This document shows positions 10,948 to 22,244 of a stretch of 64,000 nt of DNA, piece after piece. The notes beneath the pieces were generated by a model. The model saw only the letters and a list, made by a program, of their open reading frames with translations, had not been told where the DNA came from and made no database searches. The position numbers and the translations under genes are program-made. Numbering within the stretch: the first letter of the stretch is position 1; every line of letters begins with the position of its first letter. Origin of the DNA: Chaetoceros tenuissimus. Its lineage: Eukaryota; Bacillariophyta; Thalassiosirophyceae; Chaetocerotales; Chaetocerotaceae. Location: contig BLLK01000046.1 in NCBI GenBank assembly GCA_021927905.1, positions 1,240,001-1,304,000 of the forward strand. The letters run 5' to 3'.

Positions 10948-11722
10948 CTCACAATGTTTTTACTTGTTGAATTCTATTTGAGATTATAGATGCAACTGTA
11001 TTTTGACATGATTTCATGATGCATGAAGTACATGAAATACACAGCCTTTCTCCTTTTTGAGTTTCAAGTTTCAGCTGGAGCTCAGAGTGGACGGCCAGAC
11101 ATAAATGGACAGTTATTTGACCCGTCTGTCTTCCTCTGTCTTTCGAGATCGAAAATAGTTCTGTACAATCTCGGTATTTACATTTCACCGGAAATCAAAT
11201 ATATAAATATTTTATGAGTAAACAGTCCATAACTAGAAAGGATAGCAGAATTAAAAGAAAGAATGAAATAATAAGCATGTAAATGAAATTAGTCTTTCAT
11301 AATGACGTCACTGATATCCCAATGACATTTCAGGGGGATCTTCATGTATTTGTAGAGATGTCATGTGTCAATCATTATCCACGGCAGTAATGACCATGAA
11401 ATCACCAATACATATCAAAACTTTTATATCTACCAGATGGGCTTCAATTTTTTTTTCAACTTCTAGTTTTCTTCAATTCTTCTGGATCGCACGCTCGCAC
11501 AGCAAATCATTGCGAATACGTAAGTAGGTATTGAGATTTGATAAACTTCGATTTTTGAATACCCTAAATTGGGATAGTCTATGCCTGTTTTTTTTAATTG
11601 GAATACTAGCGTTTCATTGACATCAATCGGAATTGTGATTTAAAGAGACAAATATTATATTTCTACTTTTGAATTATAAAAAATATTACATTTATTTGAT
11701 ATTTTCTAATTTATGCACATTT
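10948..11722. other. Intergenic, LRR-gene promoter and 3' flank of large gene
   Basis: This 775 bp AT-rich stretch lies upstream of the LRR gene and downstream of the large gene, both on the minus strand. It has poly-T/poly-A tracts but no gene or convincing repeat. Confidence 0.5.
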
Positions 11723-14700
11723 CTATCTCTTTCTAGAAGAGCTTTTCGATTCTGTACCACCAAGTGCAAATGTATTAAAATAGATGAAACCTTTGCTTGA
11801 ACTTGAGCCTTTGCTCAAGCCCTTACCATTGCCCTTGCTGGAACCTTTGCTCAAGCCCTTACCCTTGCCCTTGCTAGAACCTTTACTTGTATTTGAACCT
11901 TTACCTGTTGGGACTAAAACTGGAGCTGATGTGGGCGATTTAGTGTCTCTCATTGTAGGAAAGCCTCCCACTGGAGGAAGAGTCTTTGAAGATGTAGGAG
12001 CACCCGTGATCACAATACTTGGAGCTCCTGTCACTGAACTAGTAGAAATGAACGTTGGAGCAGATGATTGATTCATTGATGGTGTTTGTGTAGGCTATGG
12101 TAGTCGAAGTCGATGTTTAGAAAATGTAAAGAGTGTTGAACTTCAAGATTTAGTTTTCCTCGTACTGATACTTACATTTGACGTTGGTGAAGCTATGGGA
12201 GTTTCCAATTCAGTGATTGGTTTCGTTGGTGAATCAGTTTCTTTCATTGTAGGAAAGCCTCCCACTGGAGGAAGAGTCTTTGAAGATGTAGGCGCTCCTG
12301 ACGGTGATCTTGTAGGCTAGTATGGGTTAAATTAGAAATTGAGAAAACAATGAAAAGGGACATTGCTAACAATCAAATAAAATTTCTTCATCAACTGAAA
12401 CTTACACTTGTAGTTGGTGCAATTGTAGGACTACGTGTAGGACGAGAGGAAGGGACAGCACTTGGACTAGATGATGGACATTGCCTGTACTCATTGCTGC
12501 CATTCCAAAATCCACATGCTACTGGACAACTATCTCCTACAGTTGAAGCGGTCTCGCAGACGTCGTCTCTATAGCAGTACCTACTCTTTCGTTTCTCTGT
12601 TGCATTAATATTTTTTATCAACCAAGAACATGATGTACTTTGAATACTAAAATGTTCACCGTTTGGGACTAGCCGAATAAAGACGTCATCTCCTTCTTCG
12701 TCAGTTACTTCACAATGATTACAGGAAAGTCGACATGCACTCTTGACATGAGTATAAGAGCAATACCTGTCCAAACGTATCTGCTTCTTTTGCCAGTTGC
12801 TGGTAAGCCATGCGCAGTCTCTTCTTTGTGCATCGTCGAGAGGATCGGTAGCGGATAGTAAAGGGAAAGTGAACGATGTGAAGTCTTCGCATGTATTTGG
12901 TATAGATGGTGATTCAGTGTCGCTTGTTGTAGGAAAACCTCCAACTGGGGGACGGGTCTTAGAGACTGTGGGTGTAATTGTAATTGCACCACTAGGCGCT
13001 GCTGATGGTACTTTTGTAGGCTATTGAAAACAAAATAAGATATAAGACAATTTTGAAATATCAGGTACTTGGTGGATATCGCTTCTCTTACTTACATTTG
13101 TAGTTGGTGCAATTGTAGGACTACGTGTAGGACGAGAGGTTGGAGAGCTCGTCACCTTTGAAATTGGGACAGCACTTGGACTAGATGATGGACATTGCCT
13201 GTACTCATTGCTGCCATTCCAAAATCCACACGCTACTGGACAACTATCTCTTACAGTTGAAGCGGTCTCGCAGACGTCGTCTCTATAGCAGTACCTACTC
13301 TTTCGTTTCTCTGTTGGATTAATATTTTTTGTCAGCCAAGAACATCCAACTTTTCCACTTTCTGTACTAGCTATAGCACTGGTCACAAGATTCTGATCAT
13401 CTATATTTCCATTTGATACCATTAGGCTAAAAATGTCATCTCCTTCTTCGTCAGTTACTTCACAATGATTACAGGAAAGTCGACATGCACTCTTGACATG
13501 ATTATAAGAGCAATACCTGTCCAAACGTATCTGCTTCTTTTGCCAGTTGCTGGTAAGCCATGCGCAGTCTCTTCTTTGTGCATCGTCGAGAGGATCGGTA
13601 GCGGATAGTAAAGGGAAAGTAAATGGTATCAAGTCCTCACATTTTTCTGGTGCAATAGGTGTAACAGGTGAAGCAACGGGAGACTTTGACGGTGAGGTTG
13701 TAGCGGCATCGCAACTCTCTTTCCAACTTTCATCGCAAAAACCGCATGCATCGAAACAGCTATGACCAATTGTGGTAGGAGCGCAACTTTTACTGTAGCA
13801 GTATGCATTACGTCGAATGTCACGCTTAAGCCAGTTGTTACTGATCCAGCTACATGATCTACTTTCACCACTTATGGATGTGAAAGATGCCTCTTTAGAA
13901 CTTTCGCATTTGCTGTCACATGGGTTTGAATTGTTTTCATCGCAAAACCCGCATGCTTTTTTACATACATTTCCAATATCTGATACCTCTCCACAAACAT
14001 CATCATTGTAACAATACTTTCTTCTACGAAGATCACGTTTGGAGAAGTTCTTGTCAATCCACGAACAAGTTTGACTACCCCCATCATTCACTAGTTCAAA
14101 ACGGAAGAAAGGATCATCCTCATCACATTGTATTGGAATAAAGCCAACAACAAATGGAATTGTTGGGGATTCAGTTGATCTAGTTGGAGATGGTGTTGGT
14201 GCTTGAGTTGGAGAAGAAGTTGGTGGGCCTTCACAGCGATTCATACTAGTCAAAAATTTGCCATCTGGACAATGGCAGTTTTTCTTATCTTCAGATTGCA
14301 CAAAAGTATTTTCACATTGACACACAGGCACTAATTCATCATTTACGTTCTGCACAGAGCACTTGCCATGACCACTACAACTTATACCCTCGCATGGGGG
14401 TCTTGGGGTTGGAGCTGCAACTGGTGGCAATGGAATGGGTACAGGTACATGTAAAGGTACAGGGACTGTGAGAATAGGGCTTGAAGTAGGTGCATCTGAA
14501 ATAGGTACAGATACAAGTGCTATTGGAGTATTTGTTTTCTAGATGAGGAAAATACAGAACAAAGAGTGATGCCAATTAGAAAAGTAGAGAAATGTTTAAT
14601 TTTCGATGTAAGAGTTTGACTTACGCTGATTGTAGGGCTGGCAGTAGGTGTTTGTGGAACGACTATTGCAGCAATCGGAGAAGATGTAGGCTACAACGGA

Positions 14701-17700
14701 CATGTTAGAAGTACAACGGTAAGGAAGAGAGAAGCAAAGTAGAATACAATTTCACTTACACTCTCGGTAGAACTAGCAGTAGGTGGACTTGTCGCAAAAG
14801 TAGGAGAGTTTGTGGGCTAAATTTCAATGAAACAAAGAGAGTTAGAGACTAAAACATTTAGTATAATTGCAACAAAATAAAGAAACTCACGCTAGACGTA
14901 GGAGTCGAGGTTGGAGCAGGTGTGACAATGTTAGGAGAGCTTGTCGGTGAAGACGTCGGCTTTGAATAGAAAAAGAAAAAAATGAAACACGTTAGCAACT
15001 TGTCAAAAGTAAAGAACATTTCAATTGAACTTGTACCCTAAGATGATAATAAACGTACTCCTGGGGATAGAGGTACAGTCAGATTTGGAATTGGGGGCTT
15101 TGTAGGCTGCGGTAGTATCGAAATCACAATTTAAGTGAGTGTCAAAATGAAAATTCAAAAGGAATATCACAAAAGCCGTTTGAAGAAAAGTACTTACTGC
15201 TGCTGTAGGTGAACTCGATGGACTTGAAGTTGGTTGAGGAGTTGCTGCAGTTGGTGCTTGAGTCGGAGCGCTTGAAGGCTATAGGAAAAAGAGAAACGTT
15301 AGTCTTGTTAGCTATTTCTATTCAAAAGAAAAACGAGTATCATACAAAAGATACTTACAGCTGCTGTAGGTGAACTCGATGGACTTGAAGTTGGTTGAGG
15401 AGTTGCTGCTGCTGTAGGTGAACTCGATGGACTTGAAGTTGGTTGAGGAGTTGCTGCTGCTGTAGGTGAACTCGATGGACTTGAAGTTGGTTGAGGAGTT
15501 GCTGCTGCTGTAGGTGAACTCGATGGACTTGAAGTTGGTTGAGGAGTTGCTGCTGCTGTAGGCGAACTAGTTGGAACTGCGGTCGGTGCGCTTGAAGGCT
15601 ATAGAAAACAAAAAAGGTGACTCTAGTTAGAATTTCCTTTTCAGAAGAAAGACGAGTATCAAATATATCAAATTGGACTCAGTCAATCTACAAAAACAAG
15701 AAACTTACTGCTGCAGTTGGCGAAGCTGAAGGACTTGAAGTCGGTGAGCTCGTCGGAGAGCTTGTGGGCTGTTGATAAAGAAGGAAATGTAGGAGTTAGA
15801 TATGTGAAAGCCTTGTTCTATTTTTCTTTTACATCCAAAATACTCACTGCTGCAGTTGGCGAAGCTGAAGGACTTGAAGTCGGTGAGCTCGTCGGAGAGC
15901 TTGTGGGCTGTTGATAAAGAAGGAAATGTAGGAGTTAGATATGTGAAAGCCTTGTTCTATTATTCTTTTACATCCAAAATACTCACTGCTGCAGTTGGCG
16001 AAGCTGAAGGACTTGAAGTCGGTGAGCTCGTCGGAGAGCTTGTGGGCTGTTGATAAAGAAGGAAATGTAGGAGTTAGATATGTGAAAGCCTTGCATTGTT
16101 TTGTATTATTCTTTTACATCCAAAATACTCACTGCTGCAGTTGGCGAAGCTGAAGGACTTGAAGACGGTGAGCTCGTCGGAGAGCTTGTGGGCTATTGAT
16201 AAAGAAGGAAACGTAGGAGTTAGATATGTGAAAGCCTTGTCTTTAACTAAAGTTAATATCCAAAATACTCACTGCTGCAGTTGGCGAAGCTGAAGGACTT
16301 GAAGTCGGTGAGCTCGTCGGAGAGCTTGTGGGCTGTTGATAAAGAAGGAAATGTAGGAGTTAGATATGTGAAAGCCATGTCTTGAACTAAAGTTAATATC
16401 CAAAATACTCACTGCTGCAGTTGGCGAAGCTGAAGGACTTGAAGTCGGTGAGCTCGTCGGAGAGCTTGTGGGCTGTTGATAAAGAAGGAAATGTAGGAGT
16501 TAGATATGTGAAAGCCTTGTTCTATTATTCTTTTACATCCAAAATACTCACTGCTGCAGTTGGCGAAGCTGAAGGACTTGAAGTCGGTGAGCTCGTCGGA
16601 GAGCTTGTGGGCTGTTGATAAAGAAGGAAATGTAGGAGTTAGATATGTGAAAGCCTTGTTCTATGAACTTTACATCCAAAATACTCACTGCTGCAGTTGG
16701 CGAAGCTGAAGGACTTGAAGTCGGTGAGCTCGTCGGAGAGCTTGTGGGCTGTTGATAAAGAAGGAAATGTAGGAGTTAGATATGTGAAAGCCTTGTCTTG
16801 AACTAAAGTTAATATCCAAAATACTCACTGCTGCAGTTGGCGAAGCTGAAGGACTTGAAGTCGGTGAGCTCGTCGGAGAGCTTGTGGGCTATTGATAAAG
16901 AAGGAAATGTAGGAGTTAGATATGTGAAATCCTTGTTCTATTATTCTTTTACATCCAAAATACTCACTGCTGCAGTTGGCGAAGCTGAAGGACTTGAAGA
17001 CAGTGAGCTCGTCGGAGAGCTTGTGGGCTATTGATAAAGAAGGAAACGTAGGAGTTAGATATATGAAAGCCTTGTTCTATTATTCTTTTACATCCAAAAT
17101 ACTCACTGCTGCAGTTGGCGAAGCTGAAGGACTTGAAGTCGGTGAGCTCGTCGGAGAGCTTGTGGGCTATTGATAAAGAAGGAAATGTAGGAGTTAGATA
17201 TGTGAAAGCCTTGTCTTGAACTAAAGTTAATATCCAAAATACTCACTGCTGCAGTTGGCGAAGCTGAAGGACTTGAAGTCGGTGAGCTCGTCGGAGAGCT
17301 TGTGGGCTATAGGTAAAGAAGGAAATGTAGGAGTTAGATATGTGAAAGCCTTGTCTTGAACTAAAGTTAATATTCAAAATACTCACTGCTGCAGTTGGCG
17401 AAGCTGAAGGACTTGAAGTCGGTGAGCTCGTCGGAGAGCTTGTGGGCTGTTGATAAAGAAGGAAATGTAGGAGTTAGATATGTGAAAGCCTTGCATTGTT
17501 TTGTATTATTCTTTTACATCCAAAATACTCACTGCTGCAGTTGGCGAAGCTGAAGGACTTGAAGTCGGTGAGCTCGTCGGAGAGCTTGTGGGCTGTTGAT
17601 AAAGAAGGAAATGTAGGAGTTAGATATGTGAAAGCCTTGTTCTATAATTCTTTTACATCCAAAATACTCACTGCTGCAGTTGGCGAAGCTGAAGGACTTG

Positions 17701-20392
17701 AAGTCGGTGAGCTCGTCGGAGAGCTTGTGGGCTGTTGATAAAGAAGGAAATGTAGGAGTTAGATATATGAAAGCCTTGTTCTATTATTCTTTTACATCCA
17801 AAATACTCACTGCTGCAGTTGGCGAAGCTGAAGGACTTGAAGTCGGTGAGCTCGTCGGAGAGCTTGTGGGCGAAGCTGAAGGACTTGAAGTCGGTGAGCT
17901 CGTCGGAGAGCTTGTGGGCTGTTGATAAAGAAGGAAATGTAGGAGTTAGATATGTGAAAGCCTTGCATTGTTTTGTATTATTCTTTTACATCCAAAATAC
18001 TCACTGCTGCAGTTGGCGAAGCTGAAGGACTTGAAGTCGGTGAGCTCGTCGGAGAGCTTGTGGGCTATTGATAAAGAAGGAAATGTAGGAGTTAGATATA
18101 TGAAAGCCTTGCATTGTTTTGTATTATTCTTTTACATCCAAAATACTCACTGCTGCAGTTGGCGAAGCTGAAGGACTTGAAGTCGGTGAGCTCGTCGGAG
18201 AGCTTGTGGGCTGTTGATAAAGAAGGAAATGTAGGAGTTAGATATGTGAAAGCCTTGTCTTGAACTAAACTTAATATCCAAAATACTCACTGCTGCAGTT
18301 GGCGAAGCTGAAGGACTTGAAGTCGGTGAGCTCGTCGGAGAGCTTGTGGGCTGTTGATAAAGAAGGAAATGTAGGAGTTAGATATGTGAAAGCCTTGCAT
18401 TGTTTTGTATTATTCTTTTACATCCAAAATACTCACTGCTGCAGTTGGCGAAGCTGAAGGACTTGAAGTCGGTGAGCTCGTCGGAGAGCTTGTGGGCTAT
18501 TGATAAAGAAGGAAATGTAGGAGTTAGATATATGAAAGCCTTGCATTGTTTTGTATTATTCTTTTACATCCAAAATACTCACTGCTGCAGTTGGCGAAGC
18601 TGAAGGACTTGAAGTCGGTGAGCTCGTCGGAGAGCTTGTGGGCTGTTGATAAAGAAGGAAATGTAGGAGTTAGATATGTGAAAGCCTTGTTCTATTATTC
18701 TTTTACATCCAAAATACTCACTGCTGCAGTTGGCGAAGCTGAAGGACTTGAAGTCGGTGAGCTCGTCGGAGAGCTTGTGGGCTGTTGATAAAGAAGGAAA
18801 TGTAGGAGTTAGATATGTGAAAGCCTTGTTCTATTATTCTTTTACATCCAAAATACTCACTGCTACAGTTGGCGAAGCTGAAGGACTTGAAGTCGGTGAG
18901 CTCGTCGGAGAGCTTGTGGGCTGTTGATAAAGAAGGAAATGTAGGAGTTAGATATGTGAAAGCCTTGTTCTATAATTCTTTTACATCCAAAATACTCACT
19001 GCTGCAGTTGGCGAAGCTGAAGGACTTGAAGACGGTGAGCTCGTCGGAGAGCTTGTGGGCTATTGATAAAGAAGGAAACGTAGGAGTTAGATATGTGAAA
19101 GCCTTGTCTTTAACTAAAGTTAATATCCAAAATACTCACTGCTGCAGTTGGCGAAGCTGAAGGACTTGAAGTCGGTGAGCTCGTCGGAGAGCTTGTGGGC
19201 TGTTGATAAAGAAGGAAATGTAGGAGTTAGATATGTGAAAGCCTTGTTCTATTATTCTTTTACATCCAAAATACTCACTGCTGCAGTTGGCGAAGCTGAA
19301 GGACTTGAAGTCGGTGAGCTCGTCGGAGAGCTTATGGGCTGTAGGTTATGAAAGCGAAATATGAGTTAGATTTTATCAAATGTAGTTTCAATTTTTTATT
19401 TTCAAAGTACTTACTGCATTCGTTGTGTCTGGTTGAGATGGAAAACAAATTTGTGTTTCGCAGTTTACATTTGCTGGCGAATCACAGTGTCCACCCGTTC
19501 CTTCTTTTTTAAATAATGTTCCAGGTCCACAATATTGTGTAGTTCCATATAACTGATTGTAGTTGCCACAATATTGATATCCTGTACAATCCTCGACTGG
19601 AACTAATTCGCCGTTTGTACAGGTACATTGTGGTGTCGGTTCACCATCACAATTTACATGATAGCTGTGATTGCATATTTCTAAGGAATTATCAAAGAGA
19701 GTACCAGCTCCACAAGATTGAGGTCCACTTGTAATCTCTCCATCTGTACAGTAGACGAATGACTCACAAGAATTGATTGCTTTTTTACCTGTGAAACCAG
19801 TAGGGCAGACATTTTTAAGACATACGGGTTGTATACTTTGATTTCCAGATGGCGTTTGCGTTTGACTTGTTTGAATGAAAGCAAAGGATTTAATTGCCGA
19901 ATTTCCATTGCCTTGTTTTACATAACAACCTGTTGGAAACTCCGAGATATCTGGATCACCATTATTACCATTTGATTGAAAAAATCTAGCATCGTTTGTG
20001 GTTAAAACACCTAAATATGTAAATGATGAATCATCGAATGCATCAAATGCATCTTGACATAAAGACTGATCCACAACTTGTGGCCCCCTTAAAGACTGAG
20101 AGCCTGCATTGCACCATGCTTGATTACCATTACCACCGGCTGAAGATCCACTATAAAAATCTCCAAAGTACTTGGACTGATTTGTTCGACGATTTCTTTG
20201 TTCGTTCTGAAAATTGTATATACTTTTTGTTTCAAAGTCTTCAACGAAAGAGAGGGGTTTCAGTGTTGGGGTTGTTTAAATTATTGTAATAATTCCATGA
20301 TATAAAAAGTACATACCTCTTTCAGCTGCAGATTGTACCAATGTCCTCTCCATTGAAAGTGCTACGACAAGATGAATGTATGAAACCTTCAT
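11723..20392 (-). CDS. Giant secreted chitin-binding, PT-stalk, Cys-rich protein; 38 exons, 1879 aa
   Basis: Reconstructed by hand. Exons: 20392..20317, 20238..19415, 26 array exons (19338 down to 15709, see repeat entry), 15598..15359, 15278..15198, 15106..15059, 14959..14891, 14816..14760, 14690..14625, 14538..13096, 13020..12406, 12316..12176, 12094..11723. Every border is GT-AG; all introns are phase 0 except intron 1 (phase 1), and the coding total is 5640 nt. Intron 1's acceptor (20239) was chosen because it alone keeps the frame. Protein order: signal peptide; two peritrophin-A-like Cys domains at about 170-290 (CNHSYHVNC, YQYCGNYNQLYG); P/T/S/A stalk 301-1023; EGF-like module (CSGHGKCSVQ) early in the 481-codon exon; six copies of a Cys domain with CSWxxxN, RYCY and CGFC motifs; a Lys/Gly/Ser tail (SSKGKGKGLSKGSSKGNGKG). 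By family the first part binds chitin. I infer an extracellular wall protein; the Lys-rich tail resembles silica-associated Lys clusters. Gene unity is likely but unproven by cDNA. Confidence 0.8.
15359..15598 (-). repeat. 48 bp tandem repeat inside one 240 nt exon
   Basis: About four copies of a 48 bp unit encode TAAATPQPTSSPSSSP within a single exon, without introns between copies. It adjoins the exon array and extends the same stalk. The 48 bp size equals the internal duplication in the 108 nt array exon at 17811..17918. Confidence 0.92.
15709..19338 (-). repeat. Tandem array of 26 near-identical exon+intron units
   Basis: Each unit is a 60 nt exon plus an intron of 77, 79, 80 or 86 bp; spacing is 137-146 bp, once 194. 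Exon low coordinates: 15709, 15848, 15987, 16133, 16273, 16413, 16552, 16689, 16829, 16968, 17107, 17247, 17387, 17533, 17672, 17811 (108 nt), 18005, 18151, 18291, 18437, 18583, 18722, 18861, 19000, 19140, 19279. On the minus strand each exon encodes PTSSPTSSPTSSPSASPTAA, preceded by TCAACAG or TCAATAG and followed by GTGAGTATTTTGG. All exons are phase 0 and multiples of three. Most introns carry an in-frame TAA nine codons in, and none preserves the frame if retained, so splicing is required. Confidence 0.95.
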
Positions 20393-21321
20393 ATTGGAGT
20401 GTTTGTAGATGGAATTAGAAAGTAGAATTATAAGTTATGTGGAAGAGGAACTGCGATAGTGATACAGACTTCCACAAAACATTTATGAGTGATAGGGACA
20501 AGAAGAAAAAGTGCTCTGGGAATGAAAAAATGAAGAAACGTAAGTACCGCTTCCTTCTGCGAACTAGGAATAAGTACATGCGCAATAATCGTCAGCGGAT
20601 GTTTTTGAAACAAACAAGATTGATTTAGGCCTTTTCCTCAGAAAGGTTAAATAATGTATTTGCTCCAAGATAATACTATTCCAAATAGAGCTCATTTTAT
20701 TACAAACAAATAATGACAAAGATAAATACGTTAAAGAATATTTGATATAATAGTGAAATTCTATTGGATTTGGTATTGTATTTTATTCAAAAACTGAATT
20801 GAAGGTTGAACAGATGGGAAGCTTCTTTCGTGATTCACAATGAGGTGGTTTCGTCCTTCGTCAGAAGGGAAGGCTGGAACTCTTCAAACTTCAAATTCAG
20901 GCCTGCATAAAGATACAGTCGCTTTAGGTGATACAATGGCTTTGAAATTATTTCAACAAAGTAAAAAAGGTGATTTGAATCATTTCTAAGAAATATGAAA
21001 TTTCTCTATCATTCATGGTTTGCTTCTAGAGCGTGAGTAGATTAATTTTGAAAAATACTTGATGCTTCCCATTTCTCTAAAAATATCACTTTTTTTATAG
21101 GGAAGGATCAGACTCTAGGGACCACTTATGAGGGGAATCCTAAAAAATCCTAGGGAAGCGTCGGTTGGAAGGAAAATAGCTGAGAAAAGACCAAAATAGT
21201 CAGGTTTTGAGTTTGGAACGATTCATTTCTCATTTCTTCTTCTTCCAAAATTCAAAATTTCCTTTCCTTGTCCGTTTACTTACTTAGAGGACAGGCCTCT
21301 TCCCTTCCAGCCTTCTCTTCA

Positions 21322-21426
21322 AAAAGTGATAAAGTGAAAAACTACCCCTATCTATAAAAGTGATAAAGTGAAAAACTACCCCTATCAAAATGCAGAGTGT
21401 TTACAGTACCCCTATCAAAATGCAGA
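21322..21426. repeat. Short direct repeats
   Basis: A 31 bp unit (AAAAGTGATAAAGTGAAAAA, then CTACCCCTATC) occurs at 21322-21352 and 21356-21386. The segment ACCCCTATCAAAATGCAGA then recurs at about 21378 and 21408. Non-coding; origin unknown. Confidence 0.85.
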
Positions 21427-21944
21427 AACTTTTTTGAGCTGTACCAAGAGAGCCGAAGGTAGCCAGAATAGGTTGATAAATACGTAGTAGGCAACATGGC
21501 AAAGTGGTGCAGTAAATGAGGATAGTATGACGATTTGATTCCGATCTTCTTGCCAAACTTTCGGAATGGAATACTATGTGATCGATGATTGTGCTACATT
21601 TATTTCCCAGGAATAAATGCGTATCCCCACAACATAACCTCGACTCTTACGCGAACTGCACAACACTCTGATTTATTCAGAAAGTAAGATTTCCATTTCA
21701 TCAAAATCCTTGTCGGATAGAGTTGCAAGAAAGCACACTGTATGGTGCACACTCCTATCTAATACGCATCATCAGTACTCCGATGCAAAATTTGGTTTGG
21801 ATTGAACATACCAACTAGGAACTTGATTCAAAAGAGCCAGCTATTTCAGGAAGAATATGTCACCAATAATTCAGTAAAGTGGCTGGAACAAGGTCCAAGG
21901 TCCAAGGTAGCTGTAGAAGTGACAAAAGTAGACAAACACCGCCC

Positions 21945-22195
21945 TACATGTAGGGATTTCAGCTTTGTGAAACTCTTAGCATTATTATGAAATAAGAGAT
22001 ATGTGTATCGTAAACAGAAACAGGACCTAGCAATCTTTGTTTGATTTATTTGAAATAGGGATTTCAGCTTTGCGAAACGCTTGAGTTAGCAATCTTTGAT
22101 TTATTTGAAATAGGGATTTCAGCTTTGCGAAACGCTTGAATATTATTTGGTATAATAGAAATGTATATCGTAAAAAGAAACAGGACTTAGCAATT
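21945..22195. repeat. Nested imperfect direct repeats
   Basis: TAGGGATTTCAGCTTTGCGA recurs three times (about 21951 with changes, 22057 and 22111). It sits in a roughly 55 bp unit with TTTGATTTATTTGAAA. The pair GTATATCGTAAAAAGAAACA / GTGTATCGTAAACAGAAACA (about 22165 and 22003) flanks it, so the block was duplicated in steps. Non-coding. Confidence 0.8.
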
Positions 22196-22244
22196 TATTT
22201 ATTTATTTTACTTTTCCCAAGTTTCAGGAGATTTCAATTCAGTT

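Larger units (their letters stand above)
20393..22244. other. Gene-poor 1.85 kb region
   Basis: No coding region is supported between the large gene's start and the ArfGAP stop. It holds the promoter of the large gene and two blocks of short direct repeats listed separately. A 16 bp imperfect inverted pair (20863-20879 and 21305-21320, TTCCAGCCTT core) is present but weak. Confidence 0.5.

Noticed and set aside
15709-19338. CRISPR-like regular repeat/spacer layout
   Set aside because: The spacers are nearly identical introns rather than unique sequences, the repeats code in frame with splice sites, and the context is eukaryotic.
15717-19351. Series of 65-81 aa plus-strand ORFs (MAKLKDLKSVSSSESLW...) over the array
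   Set aside because: They are antisense readings of the exon-intron units. They depend on the repeat length, start and stop inside intron sequence, and lack any family resemblance.
20206-20208. Alternative acceptor (TTTTCAG) for exon 2 of the giant gene
   Set aside because: It is the better-looking site but shifts the frame relative to exon 1 and reaches a stop soon after. The site at 20239 keeps the frame; cDNA should decide.
20863-21320. Inverted pair as ends of a transposon
   Set aside because: Only about 16 bp match with a mismatch, there is no flanking target duplication and no transposase-like ORF inside.
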